From Stratiolaelaps scimitus (lineage: Eukaryota; Arthropoda; Arachnida; Mesostigmata; Laelapidae): DNA of 64,000 bases. The stretch lies in assembly GCA_019614645.1 (NCBI GenBank), contig JABWDB010000008.1, forward strand, positions 3,472,001-3,536,000, given 5' to 3'. This document shows positions 13,164-24,307 of the stretch, one piece after another; position 1 is the stretch's first letter; each line of letters opens with the position of its first letter. A model generated the notes under the pieces. That model saw nothing but the letters and a program-made list of their open reading frames with translations. It was not told where the DNA came from and searched no databases. Position numbers and translations under genes: made by a program.

Positions 13164-14019
13164 ATCCTAGCCAATGACAGATGTTTGCGTTGAGCCAAAA
13201 TTTGTTGGGTGGAGGGCAGTTTTCGGTGTCGATACTCGGAACGACCGAAATTCGAAATGTACGTCTGTGCCTTTCGGCTACGTGACGGCCTCGGTAAAGT
13301 ACCGGAAGGAACTTGACAATGGCCGAAATGGATACGGTCCTCGTTAACAATAATACAACGTCTACAACGACCGAGAGATGATTATACCCGTACATATATA
13401 TGGATCTTATCGTTATGTGACTGCGTCTAGCTTTGCTTAGCAGTACATCCGCTCGCGACTGCGCCAAATCGTTTCGAATTCTGAAAGGCGCGATGGGTGT
13501 TGGGGGCCGCCCCTGTAGCAAAGAGAGACGTCGATTTTTCGAAGAATCGACATGTCGACAGCCTGTTTATGAGAGCAGCCAATCCCGTAAAACTTGCAAT
13601 AATGCTTAGAAGATCGCAACTTACCCAGCGTGAAGATCAAGCAGAGCTATACACAAGGAAAAAGTTGCTACCAGCCTTATTATTATTATTTGTTTTATTT
13701 AGGGAGAAAGCAATTATCAACGTAAAGAGTCGCAGCAGAACAGGTCGTGGTACGTTATCATCATTATGAATCGGTTCGAATAGCTCGCTTCAAAGCGATA
13801 ACGGGCTAATTTGCATCGGAGACCGTCTTTCTTCTTAGCACTATACTTTTTGTTTACTACTATACTTTTCAGCAATTATCTCTAATGGGTACCTATGCGC
13901 CTTTAGGAAAATGTGGTCATGTATGTCTTTGTGTGACTGTGTGAGTACGCAATTTGAAAAGCCAGATGTGAGCAATATTATCGTATACGTATATATATTG
14001 TGACATCGGCTTTAATGGC

Positions 14020-14053
<34 letters not shown>

Positions 14054-14112
14054 CTCGGTCGGTAGGTTAGATCTTTGAGTAAGCTCCAATTGCAGTGATT
14101 TTCATTTTCCAG
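13164..14112. other. Region after LAMTOR1, no gene recognised
   Basis: This should begin with the LAMTOR1 3' untranslated region. I saw no canonical AATAAA close to the stop. Near the end is an (AT) run at 14024-14052 and a good pyrimidine-rich acceptor (TTTTCCAG) just before 14113. Confidence 0.5.
14024..14052. repeat. (AT)n microsatellite
   Basis: Uninterrupted 29-bp AT run. Confidence 0.95.
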
Positions 14113-14325
14113 CCATTTAGTGCCGAGAGGAATATTTCACAAGCGCAGTGACACCAAAACGGCATCTGTGGATGGAATTATTGAAGATTCATACACTTTT
14201 GAAGTCCATCTACCGGAGACGTCCGGAAGGCTTGATAGTTCTATTTTATAGAACTACGGCCTTGCAAATTGGAGACGAATTTTGATCAAAAATTGTGGTT
14301 GGAAAACCCGTGTCGGACGTTGTAC
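14113..14325 (+). pseudogene. Broken fatty-acid-binding-protein-like exon
   Basis: After a TTTTCCAG acceptor the plus strand reads an exon-2-like segment of an intracellular lipid-binding protein. One frame gives DSYTFEVHLPETSGRLDSSIL and ends at TAG. A shifted frame then gives YRTTALQIGDEF, a TGA stop, and SKIVVGKPVSDVV. The spacing from TFEV to GDEF (30 residues) and the following VGKPV match the usual TFEV...GEEF...DGKRV layout of FABP exon 2. A frameshift plus a stop means it cannot make an intact protein. No matching first or third exon was found. It lies tail-to-tail with the minus-strand FABP-like gene. Chance resemblance cannot be excluded. Confidence 0.38.
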
Positions 14326-14546
14326 AACGTGATTCTGTGTTTCGCTTTCCGAGTCCGCCCCAATGAATCAGCCCGGATGTTTTATTTTAGTTCGAAATAT
14401 TTAGAGATTCAACGACCAGAATGAGAATCAGTACCGGCTCAGCTATTATCAGCGAAAAACAAATCCTTCGGAATTACGCAAAATGTACATTTTCCTATAA
14501 GCATTTCTTGGTTAACGATGTTATTTCGCCAAGTTTTGTTCATACT

Positions 14547-16415
14547 TTACAAATAGTATTGGATGCCCACAGACGAATTTTTCTGAAAACTGGAGGTTGC
14601 CTCTTGCAATCTTACAGGTGATTTTTTTCTCACTTACGATGCAAAAGCTCATTGTCTCGAACATGTCTTTGAATTCGTTTACTATAGCTAATAGATTGGA
14701 TTGTTGTACCTGAGCGATCGTACGGTTTCCCTCAAAATGTATTTCCAATTGATGTTGAGCATCTAAGCTTTATGGCAGATCGAAGCGAAACACAAAATCA
14801 GGTTGTACATGACGCGGTTTTGACGTCAGCTTCAGACGGAATTGATTTTAGCAAATGAGGATTTGAAAAGGTATCGCTTCAAAGCCGATTTTTCAAGCAT
14901 CCGCTTCCGTTTGACTGGACTGACTTCCAGTGTATTAATTCGGATGTATAGATCTCATTTCTCACAATTTGAGCTTATTCAAAGTTTTTAGCCGCCGACA
15001 CCCTACCTTTCCCATGTAGCGCTATATATATATATAAGTTAACTTGATTTTTCTTTATTAATAATCGTCGTCCCTATTCATCGGGGATATCACCTATTGA
15101 ATGCTAACACTCTAATTTGTGCTTGAACTAATTCGAATTTACGCTTGTTATTGAACAGTGATAAATCCTGTGTTTCCTTAACCTGCACGCAGCGGAAGTG
15201 CACCAACGTTGATTCACACAGTATCGGTAATTATCCTCTGGTGAAGGCTCCTAGACGGATTTAATTATAGCTGATTAATCATTCGTAAGCGTGAGCTGTC
15301 GACGCTCATTGAGGTGCGCGTCGTAAGTTGTCTCCTTCATAATCATAGAAGCATAAAGCGTCGTTCGGAGATACTTTCGCTGTTCCTTCTATGCGGCATG
15401 CACCTCTCTCGAGCAGTATGTGTGTGTGCGTGTTTGATAAAAAAAAAACAAGGCCCCAGCCAAACCTATTGTACATAATGAGAATTACAAACTTGATAAT
15501 GTTATACATACGTAGATGATAAAGAATAATTGCTAAGATAACAAATGGTGTATCATCTGTTAATAAAGTGTAATTTCTAATTTTAACACATTGCGTTGTT
15601 GTTAATCTTAATTCGATTCTGATACTACTGTTGAATAGCTTTACTTACCAGTGCTTGTAATTCCGTATCGTAAGAGGACAAGGAATTTTCACAGTGCTAA
15701 CATTGAAACAGTACTTGAAATAAAATTTAAAAGAAAGAATACAATTCGAGAAGTGTCACAATCTCAACTGCGAAACCACAAGACGTTTTATCGCATGTCT
15801 TCATATCGCGTTCAACATCGTCGGCAAAACTGACCGACCGAGAATACTGTTGCTTACCATAATAATTGGTGAAATGAAAATCTACCTTCTCGCCGTTTTC
15901 TGACACGAAGGTGTTCTCTATCAAAGACTATTCCTCGCTTCAACTGTGAGATTTTAAATACTTATAAAGAGGGAGCAGTAATGACGTGGCATTTCTGTCC
16001 TCATCCTAACTCATGACAAGGTCAATTGACTTTTGGAAAATGTTCACCTCGACAACAGGGTGAAACTTCACCTCGACAACCCGCCTAAGGTTTCGAGGAA
16101 TGCTGGCAAACGCCGGCCCCTTGTGAACAACACATCATCAGACGTTTTTCGATTTTTGTGTGACAATTTAGTCTGAAATGATCGCACCGAAGCTGAAAAG
16201 TGACTCGCTATTGGTAGCCTGAAAAGAAAAGAAATTTTCCAGGCTGACTCACAGGTAACATTGAACTTCGTCGTCGGTACAACTGATTTCGGCATTGCTT
16301 CATAAGACTCGCCCACTTCAAATGCAACGGTGGGGATCGAATCCGTGCAAACAAGAGTATCCTTCCATAGCAACGTGCACATGAACTCACCACGCCATCG
16401 CCATTGGTAGTCGTT
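14547..16415 (-). CDS. Fatty-acid-binding-protein-like gene (iLBP family), 5' exon missing
   Basis: Candidate intracellular lipid-binding protein (beta-barrel carrier of fatty acids or retinoids). Minus-strand exons 16415-16253, 14762-14638 and 14582-14547 (stop TAA) have compatible phases (1, then 0) and good donors (GTGAGT, GTAAGT). The first carries TVAFEVGESYEAMPKS, placed like the family's KFKLGEEFEE. The second has FEGNRTIAQVQ...LLAIVNEFKD, matching the usual EGNK.VQ.Q....I.REF. The last, KNSSVGIQYYL, sits where the family ends in ...VTSTRVYKR. Exon borders fall near the conserved FABP intron positions. The first exon (start Met and GKYKL...SENFD) was not found. A fragment on this strand at about 15900-15790 (YYGKQQYSRSVSFADDVERDMK) resembles such a start but lies inside intron 2. 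A TAA just before 14762 is intronic in this model. The sequence is divergent; function is inferred. Confidence 0.45.
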
Positions 16416-16559
16416 CTATCTTTAGGGCACACGGGGTTCCACGACATCAAGACTAGAGTACAGGCGGGTCTTGGTTTGTTTATTCAACAATATTTGGAAT
16501 ACATAATATACAATGGAAAGTAGATACTTTTATTCAAACATACAATGATTAGGAATTCT

Positions 16560-16790
16560 ATTTAGCGATTATTTGGCGGGGGGATTAGTAGGGAACCGGG
16601 GCCTCGGTGGCTCACATTGTCCCGAGGAAGGCGATGGCATTGCCTCTCTGCCTCACAGCGAGGGACAGCCGTTGCAGAAGAAAGGATCCTGCGCGTCTGT
16701 CCCCGGTGGCGCGGATCAGCCTATGGTAGACCCCTTCGAGGAAGTTCGCAGTGAGAGGGCCGTGCCCGCCTAAGGTTTCAAAAAAGCAAG
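16560..16790 (-). mobile_element. LINE-like retrotransposon 3' fragment, copy 1
   Basis: The minus strand has an open frame reading ETLGGHGPLTANFLEG then GDRRAGSFLLQRLSLAVRQ and ending in TGA. A GGHG motif followed by a short Arg/Leu-rich tail is like the C-terminal end of non-LTR reverse transcriptase ORFs. Two other fragments of the same tail occur near 34.4 kb and 40.5 kb. Below it, at 16480-16540, the minus strand has AATAAA hexamers. The 15-mer CCCGCCTAAGGTTTC at 16765-16779 recurs at 16080-16094, also in an ETLGG-coding frame. That suggests a second scrap of the element next to the FABP-like exon. The LINE assignment is inference; the dispersed similarity is visible. Confidence 0.45.
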
Positions 16791-16799
16791 GGGGGAAAA

Positions 16800-17693
16800 G
16801 AGACGGGTTGTTGGAATAGAATGGAAAGTTGTATAGAATAATCGATGGGTAGTCATTAGCCTCGTGCGAGCATAAAAGAGTCATTAGTATTTCTATCGAG
16901 CCTTATTGCCGGTGCTGCTGGCTACGGAGTTGGTCTTGTTCTACCTGTAACAAAAGGTGAAGATCATTCAGATTTGATGACGTTATGAAGTGACTCCCGC
17001 ACACTTTCCTGCGAGTTCTCTTCCTCCATGCTGATAAATAAATCGTAATAAATCGTCGTGCATTAGAAACGTAATTATACCCTGGGGCAATATAACGAAT
17101 TTAAAACTGTCCATAGTAAAATCCCTGCGCAGGGTGATCTCTATGTCTAGGTCAACTATGTGTACTAATTTCACGTGATATTAGAGGGTAGACACATAAG
17201 TGACATTGATATGCATCCGCGAATACCTATGGTTAACACAGACCGTTAGTCAAGCGGATTAGAATCACTGTAGACGTTAAGTTCTTCATAACTACAAAGT
17301 ATTAAGAGTGACCACCGATGAGTACTAAATTATTTTCAGATCTTTAAACACAAACAAAAGACAAAATTTGTCCGTCAGAAGTCGAAATAAAATCCTTTCA
17401 GCGTGACCGAGTTCAAAACGGCCCGCGCTGCTGACGGCCGTTCCTGTCAGAGAATCCAAATACCGTAGCGGTGCTACACACGTGAGCACCAAACAGCTGA
17501 GCGTCGACAAACGGGAGAGCGCGGTAATTCGAACGAAATAGAGATGCGACGTATTTAACTCGTTATTGTTTGACGCCGTACTTCTCCTACGTTACTCGTT
17601 TTCACGTATCGACCGAGATCGCTATAAGAGATTCGTTGGTGGTGTATACGACCTAGCGATTTACGGAGGCTACGGCGTTCAGCATTTTTCGCC
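16800..17693. other. Upstream region of DPH7
   Basis: No coding exon recognised. The last 200 bp before the DPH7 ATG are relatively G+C-rich and should contain its promoter and 5' untranslated region. Confidence 0.5.
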
Positions 17694-18704
17694 ATGGCTG
17701 CCGTTCTCGACCACCTGAAGATGCACGCAAATTGTGACACAATCGCAATGTGTAATGATGGCGAACGGTTCCTTGTTGGCACCTATGAACTTCAGGAGGG
17801 CAGCGAGCAGGTGAGGCTCGGATCAGTTTCGCTATTTAGCTCGAACGGCGACAAATTCCAACTCGTGACAACCTGCGAGGCTCCAGCTGGCGTGCTCGAC
17901 ATCAAGTTTAGAAAAGGCCAGTCAATAGTGAAGGATGATGGAAGTGAGGTTTTCGCCGCAGCGTTAGCTGACGGCACCGTTCGACTAGGATATGTCACGC
18001 CTGATAATCAGGTGAAGTTTGAAAGCGACGCCGCATTGGAGTCGGAGCCGGCGATTAACAAAAGCATAACTCTTTCAGTGTCCTGGAGTCCTGTCAGCTG
18101 CGGCGACCGCGAGCCAAGCGTAGCGGCGACATTCAGCTCTGGCGCACTACGCGAGTACAAGCTGACTAATCGTCACGCGAGTTCGTCCAATCTTTGCCTC
18201 ACGAACGAATATGCGGTAAGCCAATTAGAAGCTTGGGCAGTGCTTCACAACGGGTCGCGGATTTTCACGGGTGGCGATGACGCCAAACTTTGGCAAACGT
18301 CTATTGCCGATGATGGCTCATCGCGCGTGATTCGACGCTTCGAGAGCGGCGTGACGTCAATTGAAGCTGATCCGTGGAATGAGGATCACCTTCTCGTTGG
18401 CACGTACGAGGATAAACTCTACCAGTTTGATCTGCGGATGACACGCGATCCCAAGCAAGAGGTCGATATCGGAGGTGGCGTTTGGCGAATACGGGATCAC
18501 CCCTCTCAACTCCGACTTCTCGCTGTGGCGGGCATGTACGCTGGGGCATTCATCGTCGATTGTCGCCCCGAGACATGGACAATTAAGCAGCATTTCACCG
18601 GACACGAGTCCATGTGCTATGGCATTGACTGGTGGGACCGGACGACGCTGTTGTCATGTTCATTCTACGATAAGGAATTGGCGATGTGGAAATTAGAGGA
18701 ATAA
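17694..18704 (+). CDS. DPH7: DPH7, diphthine methyltransferase/methylesterase (WD-repeat)
   Basis: WD40 protein (WDR85 family) that removes the methyl ester from methylated diphthine during diphthamide synthesis on eEF2. It is a single uninterrupted exon of 336 residues; the human protein is longer. Family marks are visible in order: DTIAMC...FLVGTYEL near the N-terminus, GGDDAKLWQTS, the very typical DHLLVGTYEDKLYQFDLRMT followed by DIGGGVWRIRDHP, then FTGHESMCYGIDWW and the end SCSFYDKELAMWKLEE. Blades with hydrophobic-D-hydrophobic-W/R spacing recur about every 45 residues. The start GCCATGG is in a good context and is the first Met of the frame. Three poly(A) hexamers follow the stop directly. 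Lack of introns is unusual beside its neighbours but there are no disruptions, so it looks functional. Confidence 0.93.
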   Translation: MAAVLDHLKMHANCDTIAMCNDGERFLVGTYELQEGSEQVRLGSVSLFSSNGDKFQLVTTCEAPAGVLDIKFRKGQSIVKDDGSEVFAAALADGTVRLGYVTPDNQVKFESDAALESEPAINKSITLSVSWSPVSCGDREPSVAATFSSGALREYKLTNRHASSSNLCLTNEYAVSQLEAWAVLHNGSRIFTGGDDAKLWQTSIADDGSSRVIRRFESGVTSIEADPWNEDHLLVGTYEDKLYQFDLRMTRDPKQEVDIGGGVWRIRDHPSQLRLLAVAGMYAGAFIVDCRPETWTIKQHFTGHESMCYGIDWWDRTTLLSCSFYDKELAMWKLEE

Positions 18705-18708
18705 CCAT

Positions 18709-18755
18709 AATAAACATATACGATATTTATATATAACCATAATAAACTCAATAAA
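18709..18755 (+). terminator. Cluster of three poly(A) signals for DPH7
   Basis: AATAAA at 18709-18714, 18741-18746 and 18750-18755, starting 4 bp after the DPH7 stop codon, implying a very short 3' untranslated region. Confidence 0.7.
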
Positions 18756-19339
18756 CTTATCACGTGTTTAGTACTTGACGTTGTCAAAATTTGTCTTATC
18801 ACGTCCGCGTTCACATCGAAATTGCCGGCTTCCAACTGTTATCCACAACTCGAAACCCCGCCTGATGACGATCAATACCACAACGTTCGTATTGAACTAG
18901 CACAATTCGCATATGGGCACCAATTGTACATAACACAATACCAATTAGTTTTATATTAGTATACTACACATGTGAAAGTGCATTATTGCGCCATCGATGC
19001 CAGTATGTGAATGACTTCGCGGTGGAAAATCGAACGGAGTCCTCTCGTCGCAGCACCATGTTACGCGCCGCAAGCTGCAATATAACGTTTATGACCAATG
19101 CAAATTTTGGAATAAAGTATACACAACTTGATATCGACAAGGCCACACCACTTCATCGCTAATTGCACGGTGACTCACATAAATCATATAAATTTCTCAT
19201 GTATATCGCTTTGCTCACAGTGAGATCTCCCAGTGGCAAATATTTCAGCTGTCGAATGCAAACACTTGGATGAGCAACAGATTCAGTTGGCCCCTTCCCT
19301 AAGAGCACCACTCAGGGGAGGGACCACCACCATTAACCC
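18756..19339. other. Region downstream of DPH7, nothing recognised
   Basis: AT-rich to mixed composition with only short chance ORFs. Confidence 0.5.
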
Positions 19340-19768
19340 TACTCTCCAGTTTTGTTAAACAGTTTCTTGTTTAACCATGGCATGATCTTGTGCAGGAGGC
19401 AGTCCATGTAAGTTAACCTTGCGGCGTTTCGTTTCTCCTACCGAAACACAAACGTGTCAGCGGCACTAGACGCAGCTGCCACTGGCCACATGTTAAACAT
19501 GTGCACCACCGCGGCCTTACCTAACTCATTCGCATGATGGGCTTCGTCAGTCTCTGACCGGACAGTGCCCAACGTCCTCGTGAATAGAACAGGTGCAATT
19601 ATATGGTTTAAGTTTTACCCGAAGTCTGCCGTCTGAAGTATTAGACATATAGTTCGTCCTGGTGGACGTATCAAATACGTGTGAAGCGTTGAAATCGTTC
19701 GCGTCGCGTTCTATCTGGACCATCTTGGCGGCTATGCAAGAATCGGGTGAGAGGATGCGACCCAGAAT
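19340..19768 (-). pseudogene. Degenerate ORF of unknown family
   Basis: The minus strand reads a protein-like frame (ILGRILSPDSCIAAKMVQ...LKPYNCTCSIHEDVG). After a shift of frame it continues as TVRSETDEAHHANELGKAAVVHM and LTYMDCLLHKIMPWLNKKLF, with one in-frame TAG. The amino-acid mix, with few stops in the best path, looks like decayed coding sequence, possibly a transposon protein. I do not recognise the family. Confidence 0.25.
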
Positions 19769-20628
19769 TCAGAAAGGGTTGCTAGTCTATAGTTGCAGAA
19801 CAAATAGTCACGTTCGGTCAGAGTCACCTTGGTTAAACTTGCACACCGAGTCGACGCCACGGCGGAATCAAGCAGCCACCATCTTGCCAGGTAGGTCTCT
19901 TAAACAGGTGCGGATAGTCAACAATCGTGGGCTATCGATAATCAGTCTGGCGGATTGGACCTGAACCACAAAGCATAGATACTTGTCATGTTCGTTTTGG
20001 CATTATCGTATGGTGCATATGCGTATCCGGAAAGCAACTCGAAAACTTAATACATATTCTATCGATTTGAATGACTCAGCGTTCAAGGGTAATATATAGA
20101 ATATCGCGACCGTTTTGGGTGACACCTGGCATAGGTTAATACGGAAAATCGTGGTGTGTTGCAGCCGCTGTACAAATGGAATCTTATGAATAATCTCAAA
20201 ATTGTTAATGCACCCTGCTTATGTGGACGGTGTGACCATGATGCTGAGGCGATTTTCTTTTTCGTCTGAGGCGTCGGGTTTATCCACGCCTTGCATCCCA
20301 CGGTTTGCCCCAGAGAGGGGAGCGGTCTCGGTCTTAGAGTCTGTTGCATTTTCTGCTGCAGTTGAAACCGCTCCAACTGGGGAGTTCTCCGCCCACCAGG
20401 ACTGCGCCACACTCTACTGGCTTCGAGAACTTCAACGTTGTAAAAGACTGCACTTCTGTTGATAAACCAAAAACATTGTATTGTGTTGTATAGTAATGCA
20501 CTGTGATGGCTGTGTCAGCCATCTCCCAGCTGAAAATGGGCTACCGATTTAAGCAATCATGATGTGACGACATATAATACGAATTGTGTAAATTAAAAAA
20601 TTAGGTGTGTATTTACCGCACCGCGGTA

Positions 20629-20632
<4 letters not shown>

Positions 20633-20664
<32 letters not shown>
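20633..20664. repeat. (AT)16 microsatellite
   Basis: Uninterrupted 32-bp AT run. Confidence 0.95.
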
Positions 20665-20665
<1 letters not shown>

Positions 20666-20839
20666 TAAGGTCGTGCTAATGCCAGAAGACATTGCCAGGT
20701 ACGAATAAGGAAGAGAATAAGCAAAGGTGACCCCGAGAGGTCCTCATAGTAATACCTAAAAGGTTAAGAGCTGAGTCCTGTCAGATAGGGGAACAGCTGA
20801 GGGTCAGCTCGAACAACAATTTAATCCCAGAAGACAAAT

Positions 20840-20912
20840 CAGAGCTAGTGTGACCAGATAGCTGTGTGGCGAATATCCGTTCTACATCTGCCGCCTGGGT
20901 CGAAACCCAGAC
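20840..20912 (+). mobile_element. tRNA-like segment, possible SINE head
   Basis: Contains an A-box-like TAGCTGTGTGGCGAAT and, about 40 bp on, CTGGGTCGAAACCCAG. The latter is a perfect 5-bp T-arm stem around a one-base-short loop, close to the B box GGTTCGAANCC. The anticodon region does not fold well, so it is not a working tRNA. An AT-rich stretch follows. A tRNA-derived SINE is the simplest reading. Confidence 0.35.
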
Positions 20913-23900
20913 TGGCCTAGCAGAGGGCAGTACGTTAATTTAAGTTAATTTGCTGCTTTCGCTTTGCGCTTGGGTGGTTACTATTCATCGTATCGCCTTT
21001 TAGCACACTCAACATGTTGAGCTTGGACAGCGTACAAGACCCTTAAATAGTGGTGTTATCAATGGAGTTTGTATTGTCCCGAGTGTGTGTGTGTGTGAGT
21101 GCTCTTTGGCGAATAAGAACGCTTTGATGCCGTTCGACCAGCGGTCCCTCAGAGGAACCCGTCTGTTAGACTCGGACATGACTCGGTCGCGGTGTCGCGG
21201 GCCCGGCGTACGGCTGGGTGATTATCAGACGGTGATCATTGAAAGTCCGTCGTGCAACTATCGTGGCTGTTAAGCGGAGAGAGGACTGGGATTCGGTCGG
21301 AGGGATCACGCTCCGGTTCGCGGCCTTCGTAGGCCATTCGGCCAAGTGGGAGCCGTCGTGTTACGACTGCGACTGCTCGGAAGGACGACTGCACAACTAC
21401 CGATAGTAATAATATAGCAGCTCTCATACACCACCACGTCGATGTGCATTAACGGTGGACAGTAGTGGCCTGAATCAACGGGTGGAAATCTCCGTATGAG
21501 CAAGTGTCCAAGACTACAGGTTTCCTTGCATCCGTCGATGAGGCCAGTTCCGACTTGCACGAACCACCAACCATTTCAGTATACCTGTACGATCAACTTG
21601 TTAATCGCTTGAGGTCATTATTCAGCCGAAAATGTAACCTTCGAACACCTTCCTATATGTTCATCCATTGATGCTAATATTTCGATGAATATCGATGGGC
21701 TTCAACGGTTGAAATTCGTCTGATTTCCGAACAGTTTACTACCATGCTTAGACAGTAGTTACTTGAACCCACTACTCGGACTTTTAGCTAGTATATTTTA
21801 TGAGTGCGCACCAGCATTTGTATGCTGATCACAACACAGACGTGTGGATAGGTTAGTCTGATCAGTCGATGACAATAGCAGCTGATGACTAATTCCACCG
21901 TCACGCTTGATCAGAATTGATGAACGTACACTTATGCATGGCTATTCTATCCGGTCATATCCATCGTGGCGAGTATCCCTGCTGTCCATAACTATTTAGC
22001 CATGATATGCAGCGGTATTGCTATTTTGCTACATGCGGATAGGTGAGTACGTTTCAACCCTTAAACGAAGTGCAATTCTAACCGAATCGTTCCGTGTTTC
22101 TGACACCCTGCCCTGGACACAACCGCGCAAGGGTGTTCAGGTATGACACTGCTGAAATGCAACTGCTTATTGTCATATGCCTCAATTATGCATGATCTGT
22201 AAGGTACACGCCTATCGAGCTTCGCCGTATTGCTGTGACGGTGGGATATGATCATATGGAGAACCTCATCGGGTCTCATCATTGTTTGTGCACGCTCATT
22301 GTGTCGGCATCTATTTGTGTTCAGGATACCCATGGAATAATTCATGTCATCGTAGGAGTAAAGGCTGCCAACAGAAACTGCCTCATGTGATATGGTCCAG
22401 AACTCTAATATCTCCTATATGGCGATTCGTAGCTATTTTCATTAGGGATATCGGACTGCGCGTTTTTTTTTTGCGTCAAATTGTCTACCCTCTGCGTGTG
22501 TCCATATGTGTTATTCTGATCTGACTGATGTGACTTGACGACTGTCTCGCCCCATCTGTTCTCTCCCACACGGCCTATTTGATGGGGTCAAGCTGCCACT
22601 ACGATTCACCACGGTGGGTCGTCCGCGACCCTAACGCTGTCGTCTGCAGCTGTTCGTTGTAAATTTTTTTTGTCTCTGAATTGCTGCTGCTGTATGACAA
22701 TGATGTCAAATCTTTCACTCGGACACACAGTTCAGCTGTACGCACAAACGTTTCTCAAAGCTTTTGTCTTTGTTATAATTTTCATTCCATATGTTAGGTG
22801 ATCAAATGGCCGTGTTTTGGGTGGGCAATCCCACATGACTGGCTCGGCCATATGCGCGGCATACGATTCAGATATAGCGAAGTTTCTTAGGACACATTTT
22901 TCGACTGTGCATTTTATGGGCGTGGAGTTCCCTATCTCCTAATTAACATTATTTACATGAGGTATTGTTTCATATAAGGGTTACATACATGTGCGGAGCA
23001 CTCGTACGCCAAGATGGTTGATATCGCGAGCGGCTTGGGAAATGATCTATTGTATAATGCCACACGTTACTTCTCACTGTGCACCTGTCGCGGCAGCAAT
23101 GGCTCTCGAGCTCGCGACTGTATTATAAGTCACCTCTGACCGAGTAGATACGTCCCCATAACATCGAGTGCGTTTGACAGTTGAAGGATGAGTCGATTTT
23201 CTTCACCAATATAATGCATAAGGTCGCTACTCGCGTCAAATGATACATGGATGATCTGTTGCTCGACAACGGCGGTGGGACAAATTAGGAATGGCCTCTA
23301 GTTAGTTGGATTGAATTCAATCGAATGAGCCAGGAGCACCCGGCAGGGCGTTATCACTTCGAGCGCGTTGTGTTCAGTGAGACAACTTAGCTACTAAAAA
23401 ATACAATTGGTCCCGCGCATGCAACTCGAGCAAACTTAACGAGAGAGAGAGGCTTCCTTCAAATCTCAAACACGCCCAGTTCTCAGATCTGCTATGGGGT
23501 TTTTAACGGCAAACACTAAATGACCCCAGTCCATCTAATAATGCAATAACAGCCCCAATTATAAAATTGCCTTTTTAAATGCTTCAGTCGACTGTTTTCA
23601 TGCTGATGTCGGCATCAGTCGTATGCGGTCCTTGTCATTAATGCAATTCCATTCTAGGACGAGAGTGTTTCTAAAAGTTCGCGTTACTTTCACACTGACT
23701 CTATTCGCCAATTTGATATGTGAATCGTAGCCTTACTACACGATAATTGCCTGATGCCGCACTACAAGGCAGTTGCTGTTGTTTCTGTAGAGAGCGATTC
23801 ACATCTGTGGCGCTCCAAGCGATGGAAAACCTGAACTAAAGGCTCGCCGAATCGCAATACACAGACTGATTCACCACAATGGCTTGCTCCCAGCCGCAGC

Positions 23901-24215
23901 TCTTGCACTTATACAGTGATACGTGATGATCTCGTAACGAGGTTTGATTTGTCGATCTGAGTCGTTGGTTTTGAATCGTAACTCTCTCAGCTCCAATGGC
24001 TGGCTGAGATATAGTCTTACATTCAAAAGGCACATGCACGTCGAGGCTCTATACATTTTTAATGCCACTTTAACTCAATGCACGTAGGAGTCGTGCTGAG
24101 GGTGATGAGATAACCCCCTGAGGTTCGTTCACAATATGTTATATTCCTGCTTTTTTTTTTGTATATAAAATGATCTAGTATATTGGAAAGTGCAAGGTAC
24201 GACTGCAATTGTTCC

Positions 24216-24221
<6 letters not shown>

Positions 24222-24252
<31 letters not shown>
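24222..24252. repeat. (AT)n microsatellite
   Basis: Uninterrupted 31-bp AT run, 12 bp before a perfect hairpin. Confidence 0.95.
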
Positions 24253-24256
<4 letters not shown>

Positions 24257-24263
24257 TATAGGT

Positions 24264-24307
24264 AATATATTTTGTCCCCATATAGCCTGATGGGGACAAA
24301 ATATATT
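24264..24307. repeat. Perfect hairpin, 18-bp arms, 8-nt loop
   Basis: Left arm AATATATTTTGTCCCCAT (24264-24281) is exactly complementary to 24290-24307. The non-AT half (TTGTCCCCAT) makes chance less likely. Confidence 0.9.

Noticed and set aside
12892..13521. Minus-strand ORF of 209 codons
   Set aside because: It is antisense to the last LAMTOR1 exon and its 3' region and has no recognisable domain; the sense strand gives the conserved LAMTOR1 end.
16043..16080. 14-bp direct repeat TTCACCTCGACAA
   Set aside because: Two copies 24 bp apart only; too short to call a CRISPR, a target-site duplication or any other system.
16325..16345. GGGATCGAATCC as a tRNA B box
   Set aside because: No matching A box or cloverleaf; it falls in the FABP-like exon.
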